From contig NC_043755.1 in assembly GCF_902148845.1 (NCBI RefSeq), positions 3,646,378-3,710,377 of the forward strand: a stretch of DNA of 64,000 nt. Direction: 5' to 3'. Numbering within the stretch: position 1 is the first letter of the stretch; each line of letters starts with the position of its first letter. This document shows, in pieces, positions 48,241 to 59,000 of this stretch. The DNA comes from Salarias fasciatus. Its lineage: Eukaryota > Chordata > Actinopteri > Blenniiformes > Blenniidae. The position numbers were made by a program, and so were the translations under genes. The notes beneath the pieces are model-generated. The model saw nothing but the letters and a program-made list of their open reading frames with translations. It ran no database searches and was not told the origin of the DNA.

Positions 48241-50580
48241 GCGTTTGATTAATGCACCGCTACAGCGTTTACGCTGGTACTCCTGATACCGCCCGAGAGT
48301 TGTAGCAATATAGTGATCACCGTGTTATAAATGGAGCGCACCAAAAGGTCTCCAAACACTTACCTTTTTTTTTCGAAAAGCGTGTCCAAAATGTGAACAT
48401 TCCTGCGGATTAAAATTTTCCCGTCGTTTTTTAAGAGACTACACAACTTTTCTGTTTTGCTTTTTTGTCTCATAATACCAAAATTTATATTTTGAATTAT
48501 TTCTGCACATTTCTGATCTGAAATCTCAAACTGAAATATAATTGCAGTACTTTACTTCCGTTTTTGCAGATTAGTTTGTGAAAGGCAGAAATACAAAAAG
48601 CTCTGAAAAATTTAACTCAAGGACATCTTCTGCTACATGTCCTGATTACTCTTCAAAAAAAAATCAAAAAAGTTAGACATAGATGAATTACTTATTTTTA
48701 ATGGCATAATGGGATTGGAAGAAGCAGCAGTGTGTTTCATTTTCTCAGGATTAAACAGTTCCACAAGATAAAGTGGTGTAGAAGATGGATGGATTAATAA
48801 AGTATTTTCTCTTCATTTAAAAATAATGATTGATCTTGAAAATACATTAACCCTTCAACTGATTGTAATGAAACAGTGAATCATTTTCTCTGCAGGGGTA
48901 AAATATTTGTAAACCTGATTCTGATAGAATCAGTAGACTCAGAACCCTGAGCCTCACCTGGTATGATGTTATTCAGAGCCATGCTATGCAGTTTGGTTTT
49001 GTATTTGTCAATACAATAGGCATCAGTTAAATTCTAAACAACTGATCTGGCGCACTTGACCTGTATCCTGCAGTTCGAAATACATTGTATTGGTCAAATA
49101 CTATACACTGTTATGTTGTAGCAATTCTATTCTGTACCATTGCCTGTTACTGAAATGACTGCAATCCTAAATACTGACAACAGTAACCCGTAAAGTCGTG
49201 TCGAGGTCTTTTATATACAATCAGTGGTTGGTACAGCTGTGTTTTCTTACAGTTGACTGCATTTCTCAAACTGTTTGTTACTTGGATATTGCTCACATTG
49301 TGAGAGTTTGAAATGTTGCAGATTTAAATATAACAATGCCTTGGCCCTGTCTCTGTCAGTGTATCACAACATGCATTTGGCAGAACTGAATAAAGCCATT
49401 GATTAATTGAATCACAACCCTGACGTTGTTGTGACTTGTGGTATTGATATTGATCAATGAAGAGTTTTCCCCACAACAGTGTGTGTCTTTCTAATGTGGT
49501 TTTGCTTTCCATAAAGTGGCCTGATAGAACGTTTGAAAAAAATGAAAAGAAAAACAAAGGAAGTGTTGCCCTGAACTATTGACTGTGTGTGACAGAGTCA
49601 AACCAGGCCCAACAGAACTACAATACATTTATTTTTTTGTGCATTGAATAAATGTGCAATACGTACAATACCATGATATGACCACTTGTTGTCTACAAAA
49701 TTGCAGATCAAACTGTTTAAATAATAATTGTGGGTGTACTACAGGTCCTAGCTTACAAGGTGAAATTGTTAAGAAGCAGTTTTTTTTTCCAGTAAATGCA
49801 AGTACCTTGCATGCTTGAACATTTTCCTAAAAGACTCATAAAGGTGAAAATCAAAGCATTTTACCTAAACCTATATTTTGACATTGCATAATTGTTACTT
49901 CCACTCTTTTCACAGCAAACTCTATCCTAACAGAGACCAGATCATAAACCCAAGCATTCGGTGTGCTCTTTGATTTTTATGCTCTTGTGTTTTTGTGCTA
50001 TCTGATGTTGTGTCATTTGTAATCCAATCAGGGAGGGAGAGAGTGTAATCCATGATAATCCTGCATTCAGAGAGAGAGGGAGAAACCAAGGATAGGGCTG
50101 GTCATTAAGAGAGACTAAAACAGCTGAAGGACAGGAGTAATCTCTAAAGGCTATGTCGTAGCATGGCTTTAATGATCAGGTAGTCAGACAATAACAGTGC
50201 TGCAGAATTTGTTCATTTGCGACTGAGTGTTTCTTTTTGCTGTAATTCTGCCCTCGCCTCTGATCTGATCTGATCTCGTCTGACAGCTGCCTGCCTGTAT
50301 CCTGAGCCCTTGTTGTCACGGATACCTCTCCACAGAGACGCTCTCCCAAACGGCAGGGGAGGGCTCTAATAGAGAGGAGACCCTCACCCTGATGGAGCTG
50401 AGAGAGTGCACGAGGAGGGGAAGACAATAGTAGCTGAGGAACAAGGGGCAAGGCTACCTGTGGAAGAGCAAGTGGACTGCAAATCTGCACTTGGATGAAG
50501 TGAAAAAACAGATTCCTGAGGTAGGAAGATCTACAAACTGTATTCTGTGGGACTTTATTAAGTTGTCCTGTGTTGTTTGA
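48241..50580. other. Spacer between rad54b and the rnf41-like gene
   Basis: The two flanking genes are transcribed away from each other. The stretch is AT-rich and lacks credible coding exons. Its right end (49980-50580) contains a cluster of TAATCC motifs (50020-50061), a CCAAT box overlapping the first of them, purine-rich GAGAGAGGGAG tracts, and the likely 5'UTR of the plus-strand gene. The acceptor at 50604-50605 shows that an upstream non-coding exon exists. Confidence 0.5.
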
Positions 50581-50606
50581 CCTGTGTAATATGTGTGGTT
50601 TGCAGG

Positions 50607-53600
50607 ATGGGCTATGATCTGGAGAGGTTTGTGGGCTATGTGAATGAGGGTCTGCTCTGCTGTGTGTGCCGGGACGTGCTGGAGCGCCCCCTCCAGGCGC
50701 CCTGTGAACATGCCTTCTGCAGCGCCTGCATCAGCAGCTGGCTGCTCCATCACCACTCCTGTCCTGAGGACAGGCTGCCTCTGGATGTGGGCAGTCTCAA
50801 ACCTCTGTACAGGTCTCTGCAGCCTCATCACAGCTTTACTGCTGTTCACCACATCGTCCGAATTTGTTTTGTTTTTTTTTAATATATATATTTTCCGGCA
50901 GGTACATGCGTAATGACCTGAATCGTCTGCAGATCCGTTGTGTGAACGCAGAGCAGGGCTGTGAGGTGGTCTGCCTCCTGGAGAGCCTGCACACACACGA
51001 GGATGAGTGTGAGTTCGCCTTCATATCCTGCTCGAACACAGGTATGACAGTAAAACAATATGATGCCCAATATAGAATACAACATGAAACAGAAGTGTAG
51101 GATACATTATGTTTCCGTATGATGCAAAGTGAACAATACAATGAGTAACAAACATAAAGACAAGTGAATTCATCCAGAGCTCCACAGAGAAGCAGGAATA
51201 ACATCAACAATGGACTCACTCTAACGAGTCTCTATTACTCTATAACTTTCTAAAAACAAACAACAACAAAAAAATCCTGGACTGGAAACACTTTGCAACT
51301 TATGTTGCCAATTTCATAGATGAACTACAGAATGTATTATGAGAATTATTCACAGTGCATAGAAATAGCAAACTTAAAATTAATTCCTTCTGACATTTAG
51401 TGTATTTGTAACTCTTTCATTTATGCTTTAATGTTTAACTATTTGCATTATCTAACTCCTCCTGTAAATGTTTCACTCGTTTTGATCAACTCTATTCTGT
51501 TTTCATTGCATCTTCTTCCCAAACTTTATTTAATTTATATATAACTGAATTTATATATGCCTCTTTGAGAAAAACATATTGGCTTATTTCATCCACCTCT
51601 CCCACTCGTACATTGGTCTGTTTTATTTAGTTTTAAATTAATTTCTCAGGATATTTCTGTATGTTCTGTGTACATATACACAACATATACTTACAGATGT
51701 GCATATTTGCTAATTTCTGTTTAATGCTTTGTTCTTTTGTGAAGCACTTTGAGTTGCAAACATGCTATAGAAAGGAAGACTGACGCCTGATCAATATTAG
51801 ATGAGTAAACTTAAAACTTTGTGATGCATAAGCAGAATCACTCGTTAGTCAAACTGACAGCCAGACAGCGGATCAGACAGTTTTGTTTGCACTTCGGTTC
51901 TCTAAATCTTCTTCCTGTTTCACACTAACCGATGTGGACACGCTTCTGCAGGGTGTTCGATAAAACTCATTCAAGTTAAACTGTTATCCACGAGAATGTG
52001 TGTGTGATGCAGGTGTAACGTGACGCCTCCGTGCGGCTGAGCAGCAGGTGGCTCTTTTGTAGTCGGTGAACGGGTCCTCATGGGACCCTCGCCCTCACAG
52101 AGAGCGCTCAGGGTCGACTTCCCATCACTCTTTAATGAGCACTTCACTTCAAACCCCTGCATGCATACACACATTATCTACACCATATGAGGATGTGTAT
52201 TTGTGCTTATTGTGTGTGTGTGACCCGTTATTGGCAGGTGGAGAGTACATGTGTTACCACTGTGGTAGGTAAAGAGTGTGTGCATGCAGTGTTTTTTGTT
52301 TGTTGTGTAGAAGACTGCAGTCACTAATCATGTCTGGTGGGGGATCTGGGAACAATTTATAAAGTTTAACTCAAAATAAAACATTCATACAAGCCATCAT
52401 CAGTTCTTTTTTCATCCCACATATTTCTTGATTCTATTTTCATTCACGGTGCAAACAGAATGATTTTGGAGTGAAATCTTTTGGAGGGTGCTGAAATTAG
52501 GATTGACCAACTGCTTGCATGTTTTCTGACTGAGTGACTTTTTCTGCTTGCTCTTCAACAAGTCTTTACTAAAACTGAAGTTTCTAGTTGGCTGTATAGT
52601 TCTATTATCTGTCTTGTTTCAAGGCATGTGTGCGAGCAAAGTTTTATTTAGCAAAATTGTTCAATTGATGTGTGCAGTTCATTTTTTTCCAGTTGTAAAA
52701 TAGGGATGTTTTAAAAAAGTGTCAGGGTTAGCCAACTAAAAATGTGAAACACGCTTTTTTTAGGGATGCAAACAGATTTACTATGAGCATTTGGCCATGA
52801 TGAGATCTGCCAGACAAAAGTAATGGAAGTCAAGCATGAGAGTCAGATGGTCAAATCAAATACCGTGATGTGAAGTGGCTGTTCCTCTCCAGGATGTCCC
52901 ATTCGGGTAGAGAGGCGTGGTCTGGAGGCTCACCTGTCAGAGTGCAACTTCCGCAGCAGAGATTGTCCGAACGGCTGCGGCCACACTCTCCTCTCCATCG
53001 AGCAGTCGCAGCATAACTGCGTGGCGGAGCTGCGCGGCGAGGTGGAGATGCTGCGGTGAGTCCCGACTGCCTCGGCGGCAGCGTGAGTTCACGGTGCGAA
53101 GCAGCAGCTCGTCACCCCGGCGCTCTCCGTGTGCTCGCCGCAGGGCGGAGATGCTGTGCAAAGTGGAGGAGGTGAGACGGGAGATGGAGTCCCGGCTGGA
53201 CTCGCAGAGGAGACACATGGTGCAGAAGGAGTCGCAGCTAAAGAACGAGGTGGAGGAGCTCAAGGTGAGGTGTCGACTTTGGTTTTGCAAAACTACACTG
53301 AGACGACAGGTGCATCATGAAAACTGGGAACAATCAGACAGACTGTAGTTGTGTGTCCTCTGCACAGGCGCAGTTGTCCCGGGTGGTGTGTGACATGCGG
53401 GCCCTGCTGGGAGCGGAGCGCCTGAGGAGGCAGGAGCTGGCCGAGGCCGAGCTGGAGAAGAGGGAGCTGCTGGAGCTGCTCAGAGACCTGCAGCCCGGCG
53501 GGGGCCGGCAGACCCCGGCCGAGCCGGCGTCCGGGGAGCGGCAGCACGGGGAAGCGTCTCTGCACGCCTCCAGTCCGTCGCTGCTCTCGGCTCAGGCCGC

Positions 53601-53709
53601 ACACGCACCCCCGTCGCCTCAGCTCGGGGACGGGCCGCGGAAAGGGGGAACCCGGAGTCTGACGCTGGACTGCATCAAGAGGAAGAGCCGGGAGGTGACG
53701 GTCATCTGA
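50607..53709 (+). CDS. rnf41l: RING-type E3 ubiquitin ligase, RNF41/NRDP1-like
   Basis: Coding exons 50607-50812, 50902-51041, 52893-53055, 53144-53264, 53368-53709; 323 aa. The N-terminus MGYDLERFVGYVNEGLLC closely resembles NRDP1 (RNF41) and PDZRN proteins. Residues ~18-57 form a C3HC3D RING (CxxC, CEHAFCSAC, CPED), expected to bind an E2 enzyme. Residues ~75-150 hold TRAF-type zinc fingers (CVNAEQGCEVVC...HEDEC; GCPIR...HLSEC; CPNGCG...HNC). A long Glu/Arg-rich coiled coil (~155-250) and a Pro/Gly-rich low-complexity tail follow. The last residues, EVTVI, fit a class I PDZ ligand. The C-terminal substrate-binding domain of NRDP1 is absent, so it is a relative, not the RNF41 orthologue. The symbol is a best guess; family membership is secure. 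Confidence 0.8.
51690..51790 (+). mobile_element. Possible L2-like tail fragment
   Basis: It contains GTGAAGCACTTTGAGTTGC and ATGCTATAGAAAGG, similar to the conserved end of L2 LINEs and related SINEs (GTAAAGCACTTTGAGTTGC...GCTATA...AAA). It lies in the second intron of the rnf41-like gene. Short and diverged. Confidence 0.4.
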
Positions 53710-54270
53710 ACGCTGGGTACGAGCGACAAGTATGAGAACTGGAAGCTTGACTTTTTTCATATGTTGCTTGATTTTGCACAAAAGCTTTGGAATTTTTAAG
53801 AACACAATTCCAACATTTTTATTTTTTGACAAAAAAAAAAGAAGAGAATTTTAACCACAGACTCTCTAATTTTAGTTCTAGTTTTGTCTTTGTGATTAGT
53901 CTCAGATCAGATTGTTCTCTTATGTGAAAGCTTTTTCATTTTGTAGGCTCAGTTCCTTATTTTTTCTTTAACCACAGCACCTCATTAATACTAATGTTTA
54001 TGCGGTTTCCATTAAAAAGATTTACTTTTTTCTTGACCCAACGACCATTTTATTCGTTGTCCTCTCATCTTGTTCCAGAGTTTGTTTCTTTCTAGAAAAC
54101 AAATGGAGAATATCTGGCCAAACCATTTTGCTTCCAGTTGTATCCCCAAACAATCTTATTGCAGACTGCAACTGCGATCATCTCAATTCAGCCGTTTGAA
54201 CACTATCTACTCCACTGATGCAGAAATTCAAACAACTTAAACCTTGTTGAAGAGTTGTTTTTTTTTTTTG
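53710..54270. other. 3' region of the rnf41-like gene
   Basis: AT-rich sequence after the TGA at 53707-53709. ATTAAA at about 54012 is a possible poly(A) signal. Nothing else was recognised before the transposon-like element. Confidence 0.5.
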
Positions 54271-55178
54271 TTAAAGGGCAATTTCGGTTTTTTTGACATC
54301 TGGACCTTATTTCTAGGTGTGTGCATGCTCATATACTCACTCAGACAAACATCGTGCAGCTCGGAGTCCTTCAGAAGTTATTTAGATCCAACCGATGTAG
54401 CCGCACTTAGCGGGGGCCACGGCAATGGAGCTTCAGCGCGGGACATAATCTCTGCAAAGTCGCTCATTTCGGCTGTATTTTTTCCTCCATCGGCGCTGGG
54501 TTGCCTTTCGGTCGGAAGGGGGGCCTCCGGCGGTGTCCCGCGGCCTGGCTTGGAGCGCGCATCCGCCGGGCGGCGGAGATCTGGATTCTCCCGCTGAGGA
54601 GAGAGCTTCGGCCGCGGCGCGGCGGGCCGTCGCGCGTCCGGCGTGGAGCGCGCATCCACCGGGGAGCGGAGACACGCTTCCTCCCGGCGAGGAGAGACAT
54701 CCAGCGGCCGCGCGCGAGCCGTGCGTCTTCGCCGGTGTCGGGAGCCTCCGTGGAGCAGCTGAGGGCCATTTTCCAACTCGGCCCCTGGAAGTCAGACGCC
54801 GGGGCACCGTGACAGCCGAGGCCGACTCAAAGCGCCTCTCTGCTGGGGAGAGGAGCTCCGCAACGTTCCCATCTGAGCCAATTGTGGCTAAGTTAGCAAA
54901 AACTGTCAGCTGACTCACCTGAAGACGGGAGACGTGCTGACTTTATGATAACACTGGCGATGGATGAAGAAATACAGCCGAAATGAGCGACTTTGCAGAG
55001 ATCATGTCCCGCGCTGAAGCTCCATTGCCGTGGCCCCCGCTGAGTGCGGCTACATCGGTTGGATCTAAATAACTTCTGAAGGACTCCGAGCTGCACGATG
55101 TTTGTCTGAGTGAGTATATGAGCATGCACACGCCTAGAAATAAGGTCCAGATGTGAAAAAATCAAAGTTGCCCTTTAA
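54271..55178. mobile_element. TTAA-flanked element with long terminal inverted repeats
   Basis: TTAA at 54271-54274 and 55175-55178 flank a 900-bp unit whose ends read AGGGCAA and TTGCCCT. The outer ~220 bp on each side (54275-54498 and 54953-55174) are inverted copies with only a few differences, estimated by eye at ~95% identity. The core (about 54500-54950) is strongly GC- and CpG-rich and holds two copies of a ~91-bp tandem repeat (GGAGCGCGCATCC... at about 54555 and 54646). No transposase is recognisable. The TTAA target fits piggyBac or Kolobok superfamilies. High arm identity suggests a fairly young insertion, unless gene conversion keeps the arms alike. Confidence 0.8.
54553..54735 (+). 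repeat. Two-copy ~91-bp tandem repeat inside the TTAA element
   Basis: Two imperfect units each contain GGAGCGCGCATCC(G/A)CCGGG, then GCGGAGA, then a CTCCCG or CCTCCCG block with (G/C)GAGGAGAGA. The period is about 91 bp. The sequence is very rich in CpG, unlike the flanking DNA. Confidence 0.65.
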
Positions 55179-56041
55179 GGATTTTTAATGACGCTGAATT
55201 CTGCCACTTACTTTTGGAGAAATATTTTCAAACTTTTTAGCAAATTACACATTATCCACATTCACATTCTGAAGCTTTAAAATGTTTCCAAATGAGTTGA
55301 AAGTCTCACTATGCAACAACCTAGAAGCTCCTGAATTGTACTGATTTATAGTATAGCGTTATTTATAAATTGGCTCTGTACTTAACATAAGACACATGAA
55401 GCGTACTTTTAAAAACAGACATGTTGCCATTTACAGTCGATGCAGACGTGCAGAGTGCATGTCTACATTTATGGTGTCACTATTCTATCAGTTTAGATTT
55501 TCATGAGAAAAACAATCACTGCAATAATTCAGAATAATAGAAGCTTCACCAAAGCAAGAGGGTGAAAACACAAAGCTGAAACACCGTTTTCCTCATACCT
55601 TACAAAAGTAACGACGATCTCATGAGACGTCATTAACTGAAGTTAATGAGTTTGGAGACAAATTCCCAAACAAAGTAATTAAAACTGATAAAGACTTGAA
55701 GAACTTTTTTCCCTGCAGAGGCACCGATTGTAAACACCTGCCGAAGTTTAAATTTGTAACTTGTAAAATAAGTAAAAGAAGAAACGCAACCTGTTGAAAA
55801 GGACTAAGAGGAGGTGACATCCTGGATGTGTTCACTTTTTATTTGAACATTTAAAAACAAAGGTGTAAACTCAGTCCCAATCTCGTTTGTTCTCCGTACA
55901 CAAGTCATAACAAAACAACAACACAGTCTGTACGTCATTGTGACTACGTCATACTACCACGTTTCCATGGAGACAGCATATATAATGTCCTGATTGGTCC
56001 ATATGTTGCCATGGGAGGCTGCAGTCGTGTCCCAGGTGAGT
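55179..56041. other. virma: virma 3'UTR and spacer
   Basis: AT-rich sequence. A minus-strand AATAAA at 55838-55843 lies about 200 bases after the virma stop and is the likely poly(A) signal. The remainder shows no recognisable feature. Confidence 0.5.
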
Positions 56042-59000
56042 TTACCTGGTGAAGGAGCGAACGTGTCTGCCCCTCCCGCCTCCGCTCCCGCCCCCGCCGC
56101 TGAACTTGCTCCCCTGAGATCCTCTACCCCCGCCGCCTCCCCCGACTCCCCCGCCGCCTCCTCCGGCGCTGCCGGCCCCGCCTCCCCCGCTGAGCCAGGA
56201 GAGGCCGGTGCCCCCCCGGCCCCGGGGCGCCCGGTCCCGTGGAGCCAGCCGATACGCGCCTGGAAACACACCCGCACCGTATTTATCTCAGGTTAGGATC
56301 AGAAAGTGGCAGGAAATAGTGTGTGTGTGTGTGCGCTGTACATACTTGCGGCGGGCTGCCGGGACGGCAGAGGCCCTCGTGTGAAGTTGCTCTGGCCTCC
56401 GCGGGGTTCGCTGTACGTCCCTCTGTGAGTGACGGCAGGAACCTGGCTGCTCCAGGAAGAACCGCGGCCTCCTTCTCTTCGAGCGTAGTTTCCTGCACAA
56501 TCAAGCCGGAGGATTTGTCACCCTCTACTGGTTCGACTAACGGCCTCCAGCTGGGCCGACACGCAAACTGGACACAGAAAAGTGTCTAGGTCCTCTGTGA
56601 AAACTACATTCACGAATTCAGCATCAAAAGAAAAGACACATATGAGGAGAAGATGGAAACAGAGGAAAGTGAAGCTGCGAACATCCAGTTACAACCTTGA
56701 TTCTCTAAATTCTAGTGAACTGCCTCACAAGGGAATCTGATATTTATAATACATGGGAAAGTCAGATCTTCCCATAATTTAAGTCAAATTTAATGCATTA
56801 GATTGATACACAAACGGGAAATATTGACCCTTTTTGTTTGTTCTCCATTTCTTTTTAAAAATCTATGATATGTGCTTCTTGTTCTGTACAGTACTTCATA
56901 ATTTTTATCTGTGGAAAGTGCGCGCTTGCTTTTTTAACTGGAGGCTACAATTATCACAACCGAATTTTAGAGTGTAGAAGAGGCAGAAAAAAGTTTTCAA
57001 AAAGTACTTGTTTCTTTTCATGCTTTCAACTGTATTTTCTATTTTGTGATATAAAAATCAGTTTTATCTGCAGATGAAGATGGGATTTGGTTGGAAGGTC
57101 TGGAGAAAGATGTTAAAAAGCAGAAAGTGAACATCAGGTTAAAGGCTTTGTGTTGATAATCAAGTGACAGCTTGTGATTTGGAAAAAAAAAAAAAAGTCA
57201 CACCATCACAAACTTATGCAGGATAATAATACCAACTACTGGTAAAATGGGTCAAACCATTTTCTCCTATTTTTGCTTTAACTGTGATTTTACAGGACAG
57301 CGTTGAATTTTGGAAAAAAGCATCTTGTGTTGTTTCACTTCACAACACTGAAGAATGAGTCACTAAACTATTCCAGTTTGATCGCTGCCATCAGGAGGAA
57401 GGATCGACCGCGTCTGCGCTTACCTGACAGCAGGACGCCTTTGGGCTGTGGCGGGGTGAAGAAGCGGGTCTGGCTGTGGAACGTCGCTCTGCCCCGGTTG
57501 CCAGTAAACAGTCCTCTGGTGGGGGGTTTGGGGGCGCTCTTCGGGGGCCGCTTGGGGGGCAAAAGCCCGAGAGGAGTAGCAATGTCTTTAAACTCCGCTG
57601 CGACGAAGTCGTCCACGTGCATGCTGGGAGGACGGGAGGTGTTCTGTTTGCGCTGTCGGAAGATGTCGTGGGGTCGGCAGAGGTTCTGTCCGAAGCCTCC
57701 GCGACCGCCGCGGCCGCGAGGGACGGCCATGATGTGGGCTCTTTTGGCGGGCTCCACGTAGCCGGAATTCCCGCTGAAAAGACGAGCACAACAGGAAACT
57801 CAGCAAACAGACACCGCAGCGAGATGCGTGAGAGGCGGAGGAAACGATCACCTGGATGTGATGAAGGTCTCGTGCTTGTGTTTGCCCAGGCGGAAACCTT
57901 TGGGGGCCTTGGTGTGACCCGGAGACGACGGCTCAGACAGGAAGGAGCGCTCCAGCTCCGCCTTCAGGTCCAGCTCTGGACAACACTCCTGAGCCAAACC
58001 CACCAGATCCACCTTCACCTGGCGCACAAACAGGGAAACAGGGCTCAGAGTCTGTCACCGTCTGGACATGAAACAATCTGAGCCAATTTTTCACCTAGGA
58101 AATTTGTATTTACTCAATATTTATTTGATTTTGAATGAAAATCAGTAGAAAAAAATATATAATGATTACCACTTAAACACTACCGCTTACCATATCAAGA
58201 TCTCCTTCTATATCATCAGTCTGGAAGGGTGAGAACCACAAAGCTTTGAGCTGCTCGTCCAGAGCTTCTGACAAAATGAACACTGTCCTAGAGAGAGAAA
58301 ACCACAGAGCAGCAACAGGTTTATCAGGCGGTTTGATGGTTTTCATGAGTCATTTCAGTTCATGTGAAACTGGTTTGGTTGTGGCTTCATTTTCATTAAA
58401 AGCTGCTAAAGTAGTAGTTGATTTCATTTCTTTTGGAAATGAGAGTTATCAAAATGCACACGGGAAAATCTCTGCCGTTCTCTCTCATGTAGCAGTCGAA
58501 CCTGTGGTTGAACTGTGCTCCCAGAGTCTCCGGTGGGGGGAGGGTGGGCTCAGTATCAGCTGTGGGAGGCGAGTCGCCGGCCGTTTCCAATGTCTGCCTC
58601 AGAACAATCACGTTCTCCAACAAAGTTTCCAGTGAATCATCTTCTTTACATAGTTTCTGAGGACACACAGAAGTAGTGAGTTAAAGACCGACGGGGCAAA
58701 AAAAAAAAAAAAAAAAAACTTAAATTATGGAACAAAACAAAACAAGAAACTAGCATCCTTCATACCGTGATCTGTTTTTCCAAAGCTGGTAGTGGATGTG
58801 TGTCTGACTCCTCCCACTGCAGCAGAGCCTTCATCTCTGATCCTGACAGCAGGCGTGGAGGAGTAAAGGCAGACTCTTCGCTGGACCCCTGGCCCTCCTC
58901 GGTGCCCTGGATTAAAGGAAAGAACAAACTCAGAGCCAAGCTGAAGTACAGCCCTGCTTTCACGGAGATGAATGACTTTTGTGGTGTGAACTGTATTAAA

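Noticed and set aside
50607-53709. Calling the gene PDZRN3/PDZRN4 or true RNF41
   Set aside because: No PDZ domains and only 323 aa, so not PDZRN. It also lacks the conserved NRDP1 C-terminal substrate-binding domain, so not the RNF41 orthologue.
54378-54918. Overlapping 101- to 161-aa ORFs in the TTAA element
   Set aside because: They arise from the GC-rich, stop-poor tandem-repeat core in several frames at once, on both strands. No transposase motifs.
56042-56277. Alternative long ORFs over the virma last exon
   Set aside because: They come from GC-rich Gly/Ala codons read in other frames. The frame ending RHVRSFTR matches the known virma C-terminus.
58462-58470. Donor CCC|GTGTGC for the virma exon 58460-58656
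   Set aside because: It leaves the next exon out of phase. The donor two bases later (GT|GTGCAT) restores the reading frame.
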